A stretch of DNA of 32,896 nt from Bacteroidales bacterium (GCA_024400505.1 JAKSMP010000025.1:1-32896), one strand, 5' to 3'; shown: positions 1-8,146, counted from the first letter of the stretch. Program-made: numbers and translations. Notes: generated by a model not told the origin, from the letters alone.

Positions 1-612
1 GTCTATATGTCTTATTTGCGTACATACAAATGTTGTCAACTGCCCGCAATATGCGAAGGAATAGACACCAAGAACCGCATCTGATGCTCCCATATCAACT
101 AATTGTAGTGAGTCGCAAGAATAGAAAGCGAAATATCCGATACTCTCAACACCGCCTCCGAAAATGACACGTTTCAGCCGCTGGCAATAGGAAGCACCCT
201 CCAGCTCTATAATTCTGGTTGCAGAGGGAAACACAAACGACTGAAAACTAGAACCTTGAAAAGCGTACCGATGTACAGACTCAACAGCAGCCCCAATATG
301 GATGGAATCGGCAGTCAAGTCCCAAAACGCATATTCGCCAATACAAGTGGCAGCGTCGCTCAACCAAACGACATCAAAATCATCTCTGTATTGATGCCAA
401 GGAGCCGGAGTGTCCATATCATAGTCGCGCATTTTGCCTGAACCTGTGATAGTTAATACTCTCGTGGAAGTGTTGATTTGCCACATTAAGTTCGTGCTGT
501 CCACTTTGGGGTAGGCTACAGGCCTGCCACAAGTGCCCGAATACACCGTACAATAGACCGTGACGGGGAATAGCAACAAAAGAAGGATTGCAATGAATAA
601 TTTTTTTCTCAT
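1..612 (-). CDS. BspA-like leucine-rich-repeat secreted protein (C-terminus cut by window edge)
   Basis: An open frame of 204 codons runs from ATG at 612 to the window edge without a stop, so the C-terminus is missing. The N-terminus is a Sec signal peptide: MRKKLF followed by a run of Ile/Leu. It is followed by the start module seen in BspA-type proteins: a CGRPV segment, then LTITGSGKMRDYD and a PWHQY motif, which resemble the usual 'GTLTISGTGAMxDY...PW' prologue. After that come LRR_5-like units with spaced IGEYAF, VHRYAF, ESIGYFAF and GVYSFAY motifs. Family members are surface or secreted proteins often linked to adhesion. That is family knowledge; the target here is unknown. The gene is preceded by a Bacteroidota-type promoter about 255 bases upstream. 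There is no clear lipobox, because the residue before the candidate Cys is Tyr. Full length and cell-surface anchoring lie outside the window. Confidence 0.8.
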   Translation of the reverse strand, partial: MRKKLFIAILLLLLFPVTVYCTVYSGTCGRPVAYPKVDSTNLMWQINTSTRVLTITGSGKMRDYDMDTPAPWHQYRDDFDVVWLSDAATCIGEYAFWDLTADSIHIGAAVESVHRYAFQGSSFQSFVFPSATRIIELEGASYCQRLKRVIFGGGVESIGYFAFYSCDSLQLVDMGASDAVLGVYSFAYCGQLTTFVCTQIRHID

Positions 613-772
613 ATATACAAAATCAGGAGTTTTACTATTATTTGACACCAACACGCATTCTCATATACCGACGGCGTTAGCAATTATCACATAACTAGTT
701 ACTTTTTTTTTTAAAAAAACATATTCACATTTAGCAACGCTTTAGGAGGGTTCTATAAATTCATTTTTTGAC

Positions 773-807
773 CTAAAGGTGGCTAGAACCAATTATTCCA
801 CCTTTAG
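773..807. repeat. Perfect 10-bp inverted repeat in the leader of the BspA-like gene
   Basis: CTAAAGGTGG at 773-782 is matched by its exact reverse complement CCACCTTTAG at 798-807, with a 15-base loop. It lies between the promoter at 867-899 and the start codon at 612, so the transcript of the BspA-like gene would carry it. It is followed by a T-rich stretch only on the plus strand. It may be a regulatory hairpin, an operator or a terminator for plus-strand transcription; nothing distinguishes these. Confidence 0.4.
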
Positions 808-866
808 TTTCTTTATTTCTTTTACAGCCCACTAAACAGATAAGTTATGAGGACTGATTTCGGTTG

Positions 867-899
867 CAAAGTTACACTTTTTTCCCTATTTAAAACAAA
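867..899 (-). promoter_or_regulatory. Bacteroidota-type promoter for the BspA-like gene
   Basis: Read on the minus strand, TTTG (896-899) is followed 21 bases later by TAACTTTG (867-874), which fits the -33/-7 consensus TTTG...TAnnTTTG. It implies a 5' leader of about 250 bases before ATG at 612. Confidence 0.6.
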
Positions 900-1302
900 A
901 AATCAGACCAAAAATTCCAACAAATTTCATGGGGGGGGGTGATTATCAATTAGTTAAAATCAGCTCAATCCTTATGTAATCTGATTCTGCCAAGATATTC
1001 TTATACTTACAAATATTCAAAATAGGAATAAAAAACATCTCTTGGGTCTGACTATGGCTTTTAAAATGATAAGTCTTTTCCACCAACCGTTCAAATTATT
1101 CACAACAATTCCTGAGATGTACAACACAATATTACACACCCACACATTTCCACTTCCAGTCATTCTCCATTCTGCCCATTAACAACCTGAGTAACACTAG
1201 AACTTTACCGAAGCGACACTGGAGAAGCGATACAAAATGATATAAGAACCGGCATGGCACACAAACACAGACAAAATGTTCCATTTCACCTCTTTCAGTA
1301 TC
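900..1302. other. Gene-free stretch
   Basis: I see no supportable gene here on either strand. The only marked feature is a run of nine G at 931-939. The rest is AT-rich sequence with frequent stops in all frames. Confidence 0.6.
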
Positions 1303-1352
1303 GAGGGAAAAAACAAAAAGATGGATTACCGTAATACAGATAATCCATCTTT
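1303..1352 (-). terminator. Intrinsic terminator of the tRNA-Ser gene
   Basis: AAAGATGGATTA (1317-1328 on the plus strand) and TAATCCATCTTT (1341-1352) form a perfect 12-bp stem. On the minus strand this is followed by a T-rich tail (1303-1316). It lies nine bases beyond the 3' end of the tRNA. Confidence 0.8.
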
Positions 1353-1360
1353 ACATTTCG

Positions 1361-1448
1361 CGGAGAGACAGGGATTCGAACCCTGGGACCCCCAGAGGAG
1401 GTCAACGGTTTTCGAGACCGCCCCGATCGACCACTCCGGCATCTCTCC
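1361..1448 (-). tRNA. tRNA-Ser (anticodon CGA)
   Basis: The minus strand folds as an 88-base class II tRNA. The 7-bp acceptor stem pairs GGAGAGA with TCTCTCC and leaves a discriminator G. The anticodon loop is CTCGAAA, giving anticodon CGA for UCG codons. A long variable arm and the T-arm with GGTTCGAATCC follow. The long variable arm and anticodon both fit serine. CCA is not encoded. It has its own promoter at 1496-1525 and terminator at 1303-1352, so it appears to be a single-gene unit. Confidence 0.96.
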
Positions 1449-1495
1449 TTGATTTCCAAAGACTAACAGCATTTGCTCTTGGTCAATTCGTTTTG

Positions 1496-1525
1496 CAAAG
1501 ATACGACTTTTTTTTGAATAACCAA
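1496..1525 (-). promoter_or_regulatory. Promoter of tRNA-Ser
   Basis: On the minus strand TTG (1523-1525) is followed after 19 bases by TATCTTTG (1496-1503). This is the canonical Bacteroidota -33/-7 pair, placed about 47 bases upstream of the mature tRNA 5' end. Confidence 0.75.
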
Positions 1526-1580
1526 AAGTTTTTTTGAGGCACAACTCTCCTATGCCTCAATTGCTGAGCCTGAGGATATC

Positions 1581-2297
1581 TTAGAACTCAACCACTGGGC
1601 CGGTGGGGCTGTTCTTGAATTGGTTGTAACGTTCTTTTGAAAACTTATAAAGCGTGGCGGGTCTGCTCTGAATACCTGTGCGCTTGAGGCCTGTTGGAAC
1701 CACAATGTTAACACTTTCGGAGACCATCTTTTTTTGGAAATTGCGACGATCAAAGGTAGTTTGCAATATAATTTCATAAATGCGCTGAAGCTCAGTCATG
1801 GTGAACTGCTCGTTGAGAAAATCAAAAGCGATGGGACGGAAATAAATCTGAGTCTTCATCCATTCTTTTGCCTTTTCAAATATCTGCGCATGGCCTAAGC
1901 CTAACTGAAGGGTCTGAGGATCGTCGATGTCAAACCAACGGAGCTCGCTAAAACTGCTGCCTTCAGCCACTGATACATCACATTTGCGCATGGGATAAAG
2001 ATAAGCCACTGATACCACTGCGCCACGAGTATCACGAGCGGCAGAATAGTCGGAGAAAAGTTGATAGAGTGTGTTGGGCGTAATGCCAGAAATTTTCTCC
2101 ACGAACACCTTCATGGCAGACTGCTCAAGCGAGGTGTCTTTCCCCATTTTAAAGATTCTACCGGGCAACACAAATTCATCTTTGGAGGGTTCTTCGGCAC
2201 GTTTGCCCAACAATACATGAAGTTTGTTGTCATCATATCCCAATATTACGATATCGGTGGCAACTGCAGGACTTGGATATTGCTTAAATTCGCTCAT
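1581..2297 (-). CDS. Nudix-domain / winged-helix transcriptional regulator (NrtR/AraR-like)
   Basis: This 238-residue protein has an N-terminal Nudix fold (about residues 10-150) and a C-terminal winged helix (about 160-235). The helix carries a FDRRNFQKKM segment and a late RPATLYKF motif, both typical of NrtR-type regulators. The Nudix box is degenerate: the core that should read R-E-x-x-E-E reads K-V-F-V-E-K, so most metal-binding glutamates are lost and hydrolysis is unlikely. Members of this family sense ADP-ribose-type or sugar ligands through the dead Nudix domain and bind DNA through the winged helix; Bacteroides AraR is one example. It is the last gene of the minus-strand operon, nine bases after the permease gene. 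The ligand and target genes are not evident. Annotation pipelines would often call it a Nudix hydrolase. Confidence 0.85.
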   Translation of the reverse strand: MSEFKQYPSPAVATDIVILGYDDNKLHVLLGKRAEEPSKDEFVLPGRIFKMGKDTSLEQSAMKVFVEKISGITPNTLYQLFSDYSAARDTRGAVVSVAYLYPMRKCDVSVAEGSSFSELRWFDIDDPQTLQLGLGHAQIFEKAKEWMKTQIYFRPIAFDFLNEQFTMTELQRIYEIILQTTFDRRNFQKKMVSESVNIVVPTGLKRTGIQSRPATLYKFSKERYNQFKNSPTGPVVEF

Positions 2298-2306
2298 AGT
2301 ATTTGT

Positions 2307-3386
2307 TTAATGTATTCTCACCCTAGGGTCAAGAAGACCATAGAGTATATCAGTTAATATATTAATTATTATCAAAAGAACGCAGATGAAAAGGATTGAA
2401 CCCATGACAACGGGAAAATCATATTTTTCTAATCCATCTACGATAACGATTCCCATCCCTTTCCAGTCAAAGACGTATTCCACAAATACAGCACCTGCTA
2501 GCAGACCTGCCAACCAACCCGAAGCCGAAGTGACAACGGGGTTCATGGCATTGCGCAAAGCATGGTGGACCACCACTTGCCTATAAGGCAGTCCTTTGGC
2601 ACGTGCGGTGCGGATATAGTCTTGCGAGAGGGCTTCGAGCATGCTGTTTTTGGTCAGCTGGGTGAGCGTGGCCAAGGGGCGTATGCCGAGCGTGATGGCT
2701 GGGAGGATAAGATTCTTTAGGTCGAGATATTCGCCTGTGCCATAGTCGTCAACGGTGTAGAGATTGCCAAACATGTTGAGGTGGGTGAAGTCTGCCAACA
2801 CATAGGCAAAAAACCAGGCAATGAGTATAGCGGCAAAGAATGAAGGCAACGACATACCCAAAGTGGAAATGACAAGAGTGAGACGATCGATGAATGTGTC
2901 CTTGTGGAGGGCTGAAATGACCCCGAACGTCACACCCAAAATCAGCGCAAAGCCGAGTGCTACCACAGCCAATAAGGCCGTCTGCGGGAAAGCAGAAGTG
3001 ATGATCTCTGATACTTTGCGTTTGGACTGGTAACTACGGCGCAAATAGGGCCACTTGATCACCACCGACACTTCGCCCAACTTCGCCAGCTGGGTATAAG
3101 GAGCATATTTGTCGGGGGCGAGATAAAAGTAGTTTCTAGGGTCGGAATTGTTGTGGAGCGAAATGGGGAGCAGGTCGTTGATGTAATTGAGATATTGCAG
3201 CGTAACGGGTTTATCGCGCCCCAAATCGCGGTTGATGATCTCTATACTCTCGGCATCGGCTCTTTGGCCCAGCATCATGCGGGCTGGGTCGCCAGGCAGG
3301 ATGTTGAAAAGGAAGAACACCAGCGTGACCACCCCCAGCAGCACCAGGAGTCCATACATAAGCCGTTTGAGCGTATAGTTCAGCAA
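2307..3386 (-). CDS. ABC transporter permease, OppB/DppB type
   Basis: This 359-residue inner-membrane protein has an N-terminal membrane segment (about 8-30) followed by the family motif NILPGDPARMMLG. A periplasmic loop of about 100 residues follows, then five more hydrophobic segments (about 134-160, 168-198, 226-245, 290-305 and 328-350). The cytoplasmic EAA loop EALSQDYIRTARAKGLP (251-267) docks the ATPase. This is the architecture of the B-type permease of oligopeptide/dipeptide/nickel importers. Normally the gene sits beside a C-type permease, a binding protein and ATPases, but none is present here. It lies between tsaB and the Nudix-type regulator in a housekeeping operon. The partner subunits must be elsewhere, and the substrate cannot be inferred. 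Confidence 0.9.
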   Translation of the reverse strand: MLNYTLKRLMYGLLVLLGVVTLVFFLFNILPGDPARMMLGQRADAESIEIINRDLGRDKPVTLQYLNYINDLLPISLHNNSDPRNYFYLAPDKYAPYTQLAKLGEVSVVIKWPYLRRSYQSKRKVSEIITSAFPQTALLAVVALGFALILGVTFGVISALHKDTFIDRLTLVISTLGMSLPSFFAAILIAWFFAYVLADFTHLNMFGNLYTVDDYGTGEYLDLKNLILPAITLGIRPLATLTQLTKNSMLEALSQDYIRTARAKGLPYRQVVVHHALRNAMNPVVTSASGWLAGLLAGAVFVEYVFDWKGMGIVIVDGLEKYDFPVVMGSILFICVLLIIINILTDILYGLLDPRVRIH

Positions 3387-3437
3387 AGTATGATGCTTGT
3401 TTTAATCGTGTTTATTGTTAATATTCCATGCTTGCAT

Positions 3438-4124
3438 TTATCTCAAACCACGAACCACAGATTTCTTGGCCACAAAATCCTTGAGGTAGTAAGGCTCGAA
3501 ATACGCCACATCTTCAACTTGCTGGTTGGCAAGCTTGCTAATGGCCACAGGCAACATGCCCGATGCCGAGATAAGGAAATCATCAGCATAGCGAGCATGG
3601 GGATGAGCACCCAAAAGGGGGCGCGTCTTCTCTGCTCCATCTCCCAGAAAAACCACCTCATCGCGGTCCAAATACTGGTCATAGATGCCCGCCTCAATGA
3701 TATCAGCCTGCACAGCTCGCACCTCACCGTTACGCGAGTAGAAAGCAGTATAACATTCCATGCGACGTGCGTCAATCATGGGACACACCAAGCCGTTGTA
3801 TTGAGGGTTTGCGGCATAATACTGCGCTGCCATGCCTTGGAGGGTGGGCACAGCAAGCAGTGGAATGCCCAGCGCATAACAAAACCCTTTGGCAGAGCTC
3901 ACGCCAATGCGCAGCCCAGTATAACTACCTGGTCCACTGCTCACACACACAGCTTGCAGCTGGCTTGGCAGCACCTGACATTCGTCAAGCAGATGCTTGA
4001 CAAACACCGACAGCTTCGAGGAATGGGCATTGGGTTCAGCCGAATGCAACTCGGCAAGTATTTTTCCTTCGTGGGCCAATGCCACAGAGCACACGGGGGT
4101 GGCAGTTTCTATCAACAGGAGCAT
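3438..4124 (-). CDS. tsaB: tRNA threonylcarbamoyladenosine biosynthesis protein TsaB
   Basis: This 228-residue ASKHA-fold protein begins with the family signature LLLIETATPVCSVAL and has SSGPGSYTGLRIGVSSAKG at about 62-80. Both are diagnostic of TsaB (YeaZ). TsaB acts as the scaffold that dimerises with TsaD in making the t6A37 modification of ANN-decoding tRNAs; that is known from the family. Its length matches the usual 220-235 residues. It sits 40 bases after the LolA-like gene and 51 bases before the permease gene, in the same direction. The end is read as the stop at 3438. Confidence 0.95.
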   Translation of the reverse strand: MLLLIETATPVCSVALAHEGKILAELHSAEPNAHSSKLSVFVKHLLDECQVLPSQLQAVCVSSGPGSYTGLRIGVSSAKGFCYALGIPLLAVPTLQGMAAQYYAANPQYNGLVCPMIDARRMECYTAFYSRNGEVRAVQADIIEAGIYDQYLDRDEVVFLGDGAEKTRPLLGAHPHARYADDFLISASGMLPVAISKLANQQVEDVAYFEPYYLKDFVAKKSVVRGLR

Positions 4125-4164
4125 GGTTGCAACTATTTATGGAATTAATATCACGCTACAATCT

Positions 4165-4812
4165 CTATCTCATATCCACCACTTCCACCTTGGGGTGCGA
4201 CTTGGTATCGAAAGCAAAATCTGTATCCAAGGCTTGAGCGTTCTTGAAATTGGTGATGGTGTATTCGCCACGAGAAGAGTCATAGTTGTGCTGCTCCATT
4301 TTTTTGAGCACAAGTGTCTTGCCATTGATGAAAAGGCGCACTTTGTGGAATGTATTGCTACGATAAGGCTGCAGGTCGATGATAACGGTGCCATCGTCTT
4401 CCTCGCGGATAAACTTGGCACGAAACGACTTTTGATAGTTGGCCAAGAGTTTTGCGGGGTTGGTCAGGTCATCATCGGACGTGGTCAGGTTGTTGACAAC
4501 CACTTCGTTGGCTGGGCGGTTGTATTGCCACACCGATTTGCCGTCGCAATAAATCTCCAAATCGCCGGCCTTCACACGATAGCGTGGCGCGCTATAAAGC
4601 ACTTCGGCTTTCTGGCGGAAAGTTTCTTTCTTGTTGGCATCAAGGTTGACCACCGAAACGGAGAAACTTACGGTGCCGTTCATCTTGGCGGCAGCTTTTT
4701 TCAAGAAAGCATTGGCACCCTCATCCACAGCGCCTTTGTCGGTGTGAGTGAGCTGAGCCATGGCAGAAATACAGGCAATCGAGAGCAGCAGGATGGTGAA
4801 TAACTTTTTCAT
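4165..4812 (-). CDS. LolA-like periplasmic lipoprotein carrier
   Basis: This 215-residue protein has a clear signal peptide: MKKLFTILLLS, with cleavage after AMA at about residue 19. The mature part is LolA-like. An early amphipathic helix with FLKKAAAKM is followed by strands such as QKAEVLYSAPRYRVKAGDLEIYC split by turns, the DGKSVWQYNRPANEV segment, and ITNFKNAQALDTDFAF near the end. LolA-type proteins ferry lipoproteins across the periplasm to the outer membrane. Bacteroidota carry several divergent copies whose exact clients are not always known. The gene is 25 bases after folE and 40 bases before tsaB, and probably shares their transcript. I do not assign a symbol because LolA and LolA-like paralogues cannot be separated here. 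Confidence 0.82.
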   Translation of the reverse strand: MKKLFTILLLSIACISAMAQLTHTDKGAVDEGANAFLKKAAAKMNGTVSFSVSVVNLDANKKETFRQKAEVLYSAPRYRVKAGDLEIYCDGKSVWQYNRPANEVVVNNLTTSDDDLTNPAKLLANYQKSFRAKFIREEDDGTVIIDLQPYRSNTFHKVRLFINGKTLVLKKMEQHNYDSSRGEYTITNFKNAQALDTDFAFDTKSHPKVEVVDMR

Positions 4813-4837
4813 TAATAGTCGGGTATTAGATGGGTTA

Positions 4838-5449
4838 TTAGTGGAGATTGACTCCTATAATATGCATAAATTCTTCGCGGGTTTTGGGGTCGTTCATAAA
4901 TGCGCCCGTAAAATCGCTAGTGGTGGTGATGGCATTCTGTTTCTGCACACCGCGCATAGACATGCACATGTGCTGTGCCTCTATCACCACAGCCACACCC
5001 AGAGGATCCAAAGTTTTCTGAATGCAGTCTTTGATTTCGCGGGTGAGGCGTTCCTGCACCTGCAAGCGGCGGGCATAAGCATCCACAATGCGAGGTATCT
5101 TGCTCAGCCCCACTATGGTGCCGTTGGGGATATAGGCCACATGGGCTTTGCCCACAAAAGGCATCATGTGATGTTCGCACATAGAATACACCTCAATATC
5201 TTTGACCACCACCATCTGTTTGTAATCTTCGTGGAACAAGGCGGAGCGCAGTATCGACTCGGGGTCCAGGTCGTATCCGTTGGTAACAAACAGCATGGCT
5301 TTGGCAATGCGCTCAGGCGATTTGAGCAATCCTTCGCGTTCGGGGTCTTCGCCCAACAGCGAGAGAATGGCCTTGTAATGCTCTGCCAACTTGGCCACAC
5401 ACTCTTGGTCGTATTGATCTATCTTGAGATAACCTTCGTTCATAATCAA
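4838..5449 (-). CDS. folE: GTP cyclohydrolase I (FolE)
   Basis: This 203-residue protein converts GTP to 7,8-dihydroneopterin triphosphate, the first step of tetrahydrofolate synthesis and also a source for queuosine-type precursors. The zinc ligands are visible: Cys91 and His94 in the motif [12 protein letters not shown], and Cys162 in HMCMSMRGV. Their 71-residue spacing equals that of E. coli FolE (Cys110/Cys181). The signature [20 protein letters not shown] is present at 114-133. Two ATGs six bases apart (5449 and 5443) could start it; the second gives MNEGYLKID. It lies 15 bases after the rlmI-like gene, which implies co-transcription. Confidence 0.96.
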   Translation of the reverse strand: MIMNEGYLKIDQYDQECVAKLAEHYKAILSLLGEDPEREGLLKSPERIAKAMLFVTNGYDLDPESILRSALFHEDYKQMVVVKDIEVYSMCEHHMMPFVGKAHVAYIPNGTIVGLSKIPRIVDAYARRLQVQERLTREIKDCIQKTLDPLGVAVVIEAQHMCMSMRGVQKQNAITTTSDFTGAFMNDPKTREEFMHIIGVNLH

Positions 5450-5464
5450 AGTATAATTATAGTA

Positions 5465-6652
5465 TTATTCAATATATAATAGCAACCCTTTCAGGTATTC
5501 GCCCTCGGGATGGTAGATACTAACGGGGTGATCCATGGCGTGGGGCAGCTGACGCACAATGCGCACCTTGCGATGAGCGTTGGCAGCGGCCGTAAAGCAC
5601 ATGGTTTGGAAATCGTCGCGGCTCACGGCCTGCGAGCAGCTGAATGTCAGCAGCAATCCGCCGGGGCGAATCTTTTCCATAGCTTTTTGGTTGATATTGC
5701 GATAACCCTTCAGCCCCTGCTGCAATGAGCGGTGGTTCTTGGCAAAAGCTGGCGGATCCAAGATAATCACGTCAAACTGGTCATCCACCTTGTCCAGATA
5801 TTGCAATACATCGGCCACCACACCCTGATGGGGGGCATTTTGTCCAAAGTTGAGCTCCACATTGCGGTTGCACAGAGCAATGGCTTTTTTGCTGATATCC
5901 ACCGTCTCCACATAGGCAGCCCCTCCGCGCAATGCACCCAGGCTGAAACCACCCGTATAGCCAAAACAGTTCAGCACTTTGCAGCCCTTGGCAATCGAGC
6001 CCACCAGATGGCGGTTCTCGCGCTGATCCACAAAGAATCCAGTCTTCTGTCCTTCATAGAAATTGATAAGCAGTCGGTTGCCATCCTCGCATATCTCCCA
6101 CTCTGCCGGTTCCTCACCCCATATATATCCATCTTCTACCCCACCGCCGGGTATGGTGGTGGAGCTTTTGTCAAACACCGATTTCAGATCCAATTCCTCA
6201 GCAAAAAGCTGAGCCAGCAAGGGGAATGTGCGATGCATTCCCACGCTGTGGGCCTGCAACACCAGCACACCATTGTAATAATCGGCCACCAAACCGGGCA
6301 GGAAATCGCCCTCGGCATGCACAAGCCTAAAAACATTAGTGCCCGGCAAGTCAAAGAACCCCAGTCGCCTACGATATGCAACAGCTTGCTGCACACGTTC
6401 GCGCCAAAAATCGGGATGTTGTTGAGGATCGACGTTGGGCGAATCAAAGCTGAGCACCTTGCACACGATGCTCTCGTCTTGGAAATGGCCAGCAGCAAGC
6501 CACTGTCCGTCAGCGCCAATCACATCTACGATATCTCCCTCCTGGGGCTTTCCCACACGCTTGCGCACAGCACCGGAGAAAATCCAAGGGTGGCGACGAA
6601 GGACAGACTTTTCCTTGCCAGGGGCCAATATTAGTTGGGGACGAGTGTTCAT
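5465..6652 (-). CDS. rlmI: Class I rRNA methyltransferase, RlmI-like (PUA + methyltransferase)
   Basis: This 395-residue protein has an N-terminal PUA domain (about 5-75), an RlmI-like middle region, and a C-terminal Rossmann methyltransferase. The SAM-binding motif LNCFGYTGGFS is at about 227-237. The substrate-side motif LDPPAFAK is at 298-305, and FSCSQ is at 337-341, with Cys339 as the likely catalytic or accessory cysteine. RlmI makes m5C1962 in 23S rRNA; this family assignment is solid, but the exact target base in this organism is inferred. It is the first gene of the six-gene minus-strand operon, with a TAnnTTTG promoter 23 bases before its ATG. Confidence 0.9.
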   Translation of the reverse strand: MNTRPQLILAPGKEKSVLRRHPWIFSGAVRKRVGKPQEGDIVDVIGADGQWLAAGHFQDESIVCKVLSFDSPNVDPQQHPDFWRERVQQAVAYRRRLGFFDLPGTNVFRLVHAEGDFLPGLVADYYNGVLVLQAHSVGMHRTFPLLAQLFAEELDLKSVFDKSSTTIPGGGVEDGYIWGEEPAEWEICEDGNRLLINFYEGQKTGFFVDQRENRHLVGSIAKGCKVLNCFGYTGGFSLGALRGGAAYVETVDISKKAIALCNRNVELNFGQNAPHQGVVADVLQYLDKVDDQFDVIILDPPAFAKNHRSLQQGLKGYRNINQKAMEKIRPGGLLLTFSCSQAVSRDDFQTMCFTAAANAHRKVRIVRQLPHAMDHPVSIYHPEGEYLKGLLLYIE

Positions 6653-6674
6653 TTCATCTTATTCTATTAAAATG

Positions 6675-6682
6675 CAAAAATA
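6675..6682 (-). promoter_or_regulatory. Promoter -7 element of the rlmI-folE-lolA-tsaB-oppB-nudix operon
   Basis: On the minus strand TATTTTTG lies 22 bases before the ATG at 6652, matching TAnnTTTG. I cannot find a good TTG at -33. Intergenic gaps after it are only 9-51 bases, so one transcript for the six genes is likely. Confidence 0.55.
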
Positions 6683-6885
6683 CACATTTTTTTTGATATA
6701 GTATCCTTTTGAGCCAATAAATTGCATCCCACAGCACAAATATCCATGCAACTCAACCTATTAACATATCACCAAAATTACACCATACCACTTGCTTCAA
6801 CTTTATTTTTCTAAACCACAAGCAGCATTATATTGTCAAGAAGAAACTCCTCAACAAATAAATAATGCAAACTCAACACTTATCC

Positions 6886-7815
6886 TCATTCCCCCCCAAT
6901 CTCGCCCACACGATAGATGCCGTTGCGTGCAAAAGCGTGAGCGCCCGATGCGGAGAGCGTACGCCCCACCACCTGGTTGTTGGCATCATAGGCGGCAATA
7001 GTGAGGTTGGTATATGTCGTTGGCCAGCAAGCCACATAATAGTTAGTGCCGGCAGCCAGGTTGCCAGTTTTTGCGCGGAAAGTGACCACGTGGGCCGAAT
7101 CCACGTCAAATACACTAGCAGACGATGTCAGATCAGCCTCGCCATTATTAAGGCATGAGCAGTAGGCAGCGCCCACCAACCTTCCGTGGTTGGCATCGGG
7201 GGTGGCGGCTCGGTCGGCTGTCACTTTCACATAAGCCACCTGAGTGGTGCAGCTGCTAGCAATTGCAAACTGCAAGAATGACACACAATTGTGGTAGAAG
7301 AAGTTGACCTAGTTGCTCTCGTTTGCCTTCTGTGCATGCGACACCATCACCAGTGTGCGGGGATCATAGCCGCTGGCATTGGCATATTGATTGGATGGCA
7401 ACTGAACACGGAAAGGACGGCCATTTGTATTAAACAACGCAAAAGAGGTGCCACCGCCATTAGGCACATTGGCTTTGAGCAATGCCGAATGAGGATAGAC
7501 GCTCATAAAATAGGTTTGAGTGGCAAACACATCGTGGTGTGGCGTGGCATCCGAATGATTGTTCTTTACAAAATAGGCTTTATTGCCCTCCAGTCGATGG
7601 ACAGTGAATGGACCACCTTGGGGATTGGTTCCATAGCAGGTCACCCACAGTTCATCATTCTCCTGCCATGTCTGCTCGCCGCTGGCAGTATTGAGCTCCA
7701 CCTTGGCGGTGCTCGCCTCCAGCACACCCGAGAAAACCAATTCTTTACTCTCCTTGCTGCAAGCCGCCAACACGGCCACGGCAGCCAATCCTATAACAAT
7801 GCTTCTTAATTTCAT
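6886..7815 (-). pseudogene. Fimbrillin-family (Mfa-like) lipoprotein gene interrupted by an in-frame TAG
   Basis: Two stretches in one frame make a single protein of about 309 codons. The first (7815 to 7312) begins with a lipoprotein signal, MKLRSIVIGLAAVAVLAAC, with the lipid Cys at residue 19. It continues with the fimbrillin-like ELNTASGEQTWQENDELWV and YFMSVYPHSA segments. A TAG at 7309-7311 interrupts it. Reading on in the same frame gives VNFFYHNCVSFLQFAI, which is exactly the 'nVxFxhxcafLqF' strand expected next in fimbrillins, and the frame ends at 6886 after NGIYRVGEIGGE. No frameshift is needed. So the gene is either freshly inactivated by one nonsense change or the TAG is a sequencing error. 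Fimbrillin-like proteins are surface lipoproteins or pilus subunits. A small gene precedes it 20 bases upstream. Confidence 0.8.
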
Positions 7816-7835
7816 GATAATGGGATGTTTGTGGA

Positions 7836-8042
7836 TTATTGGAAAATATTGGTGGCATCGATATGTGAGAATGTCTCCAATGATCGGTCACCAGCATTCT
7901 GGTCGTTGACCAACATAAACATGTCATCGTGCGAGCAAATCTTTTCGGGACCGCTGCCAGCAAAACCGCGCTCAATGCGGAACGACACCACCTTTACCTG
8001 TGGCGCCACATACCATTTGTTGTTTACTTTTTGCTTATACAT
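7836..8042 (-). CDS. Small conserved-type Bacteroidota protein upstream of fimbrillin-like gene
   Basis: This 68-residue protein starts at the ATG at 8042. Its N-terminal half reads KWYVAPQVKVVSFRIERGFAGSG. It fits the recurring Bacteroidota pattern 'Y-x-x-P-x-V-x-V-x-x-F-x-x-E-x-G-F-x-x-S' of short proteins encoded next to fimbrillin-like and other surface lipoprotein genes. It has no signal peptide or membrane segment. It lies 20 bases before the fimbrillin-like start, so the two were probably translated from one message. The function is unknown; a role as an assembly partner or leader for the neighbouring lipoprotein is only a guess from position. Confidence 0.7.
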   Translation of the reverse strand: MYKQKVNNKWYVAPQVKVVSFRIERGFAGSGPEKICSHDDMFMLVNDQNAGDRSLETFSHIDATNIFQ

Positions 8043-8096
8043 TATTATTTATTCGGATTAACGTTTCACCCATCAGTATTATTGCCTTGCGGGACA

Positions 8097-8126
8097 GAAA
8101 AAAGCCCCAACCAGGCGGCTGGAGCT
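8097..8126 (-). terminator. Intrinsic terminator after the ADP-ribosylglycohydrolase gene
   Basis: On the minus strand AGCTCCAGCC and GGTTGGGGCT pair over 10 bp, including two G-T pairs, around a GCCT loop. A run of T (8097-8103) follows. It lies 20 bases beyond the stop at 8147. Confidence 0.85.
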
Positions 8127-8146
8127 TGTATGGCAATCCCTGCCCA

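Noticed and set aside
3153-4803. Long plus-strand frames opposite oppB, tsaB and the LolA-like gene
   Set aside because: They are antisense readings of recognised genes and are His/Gln-rich without domains.
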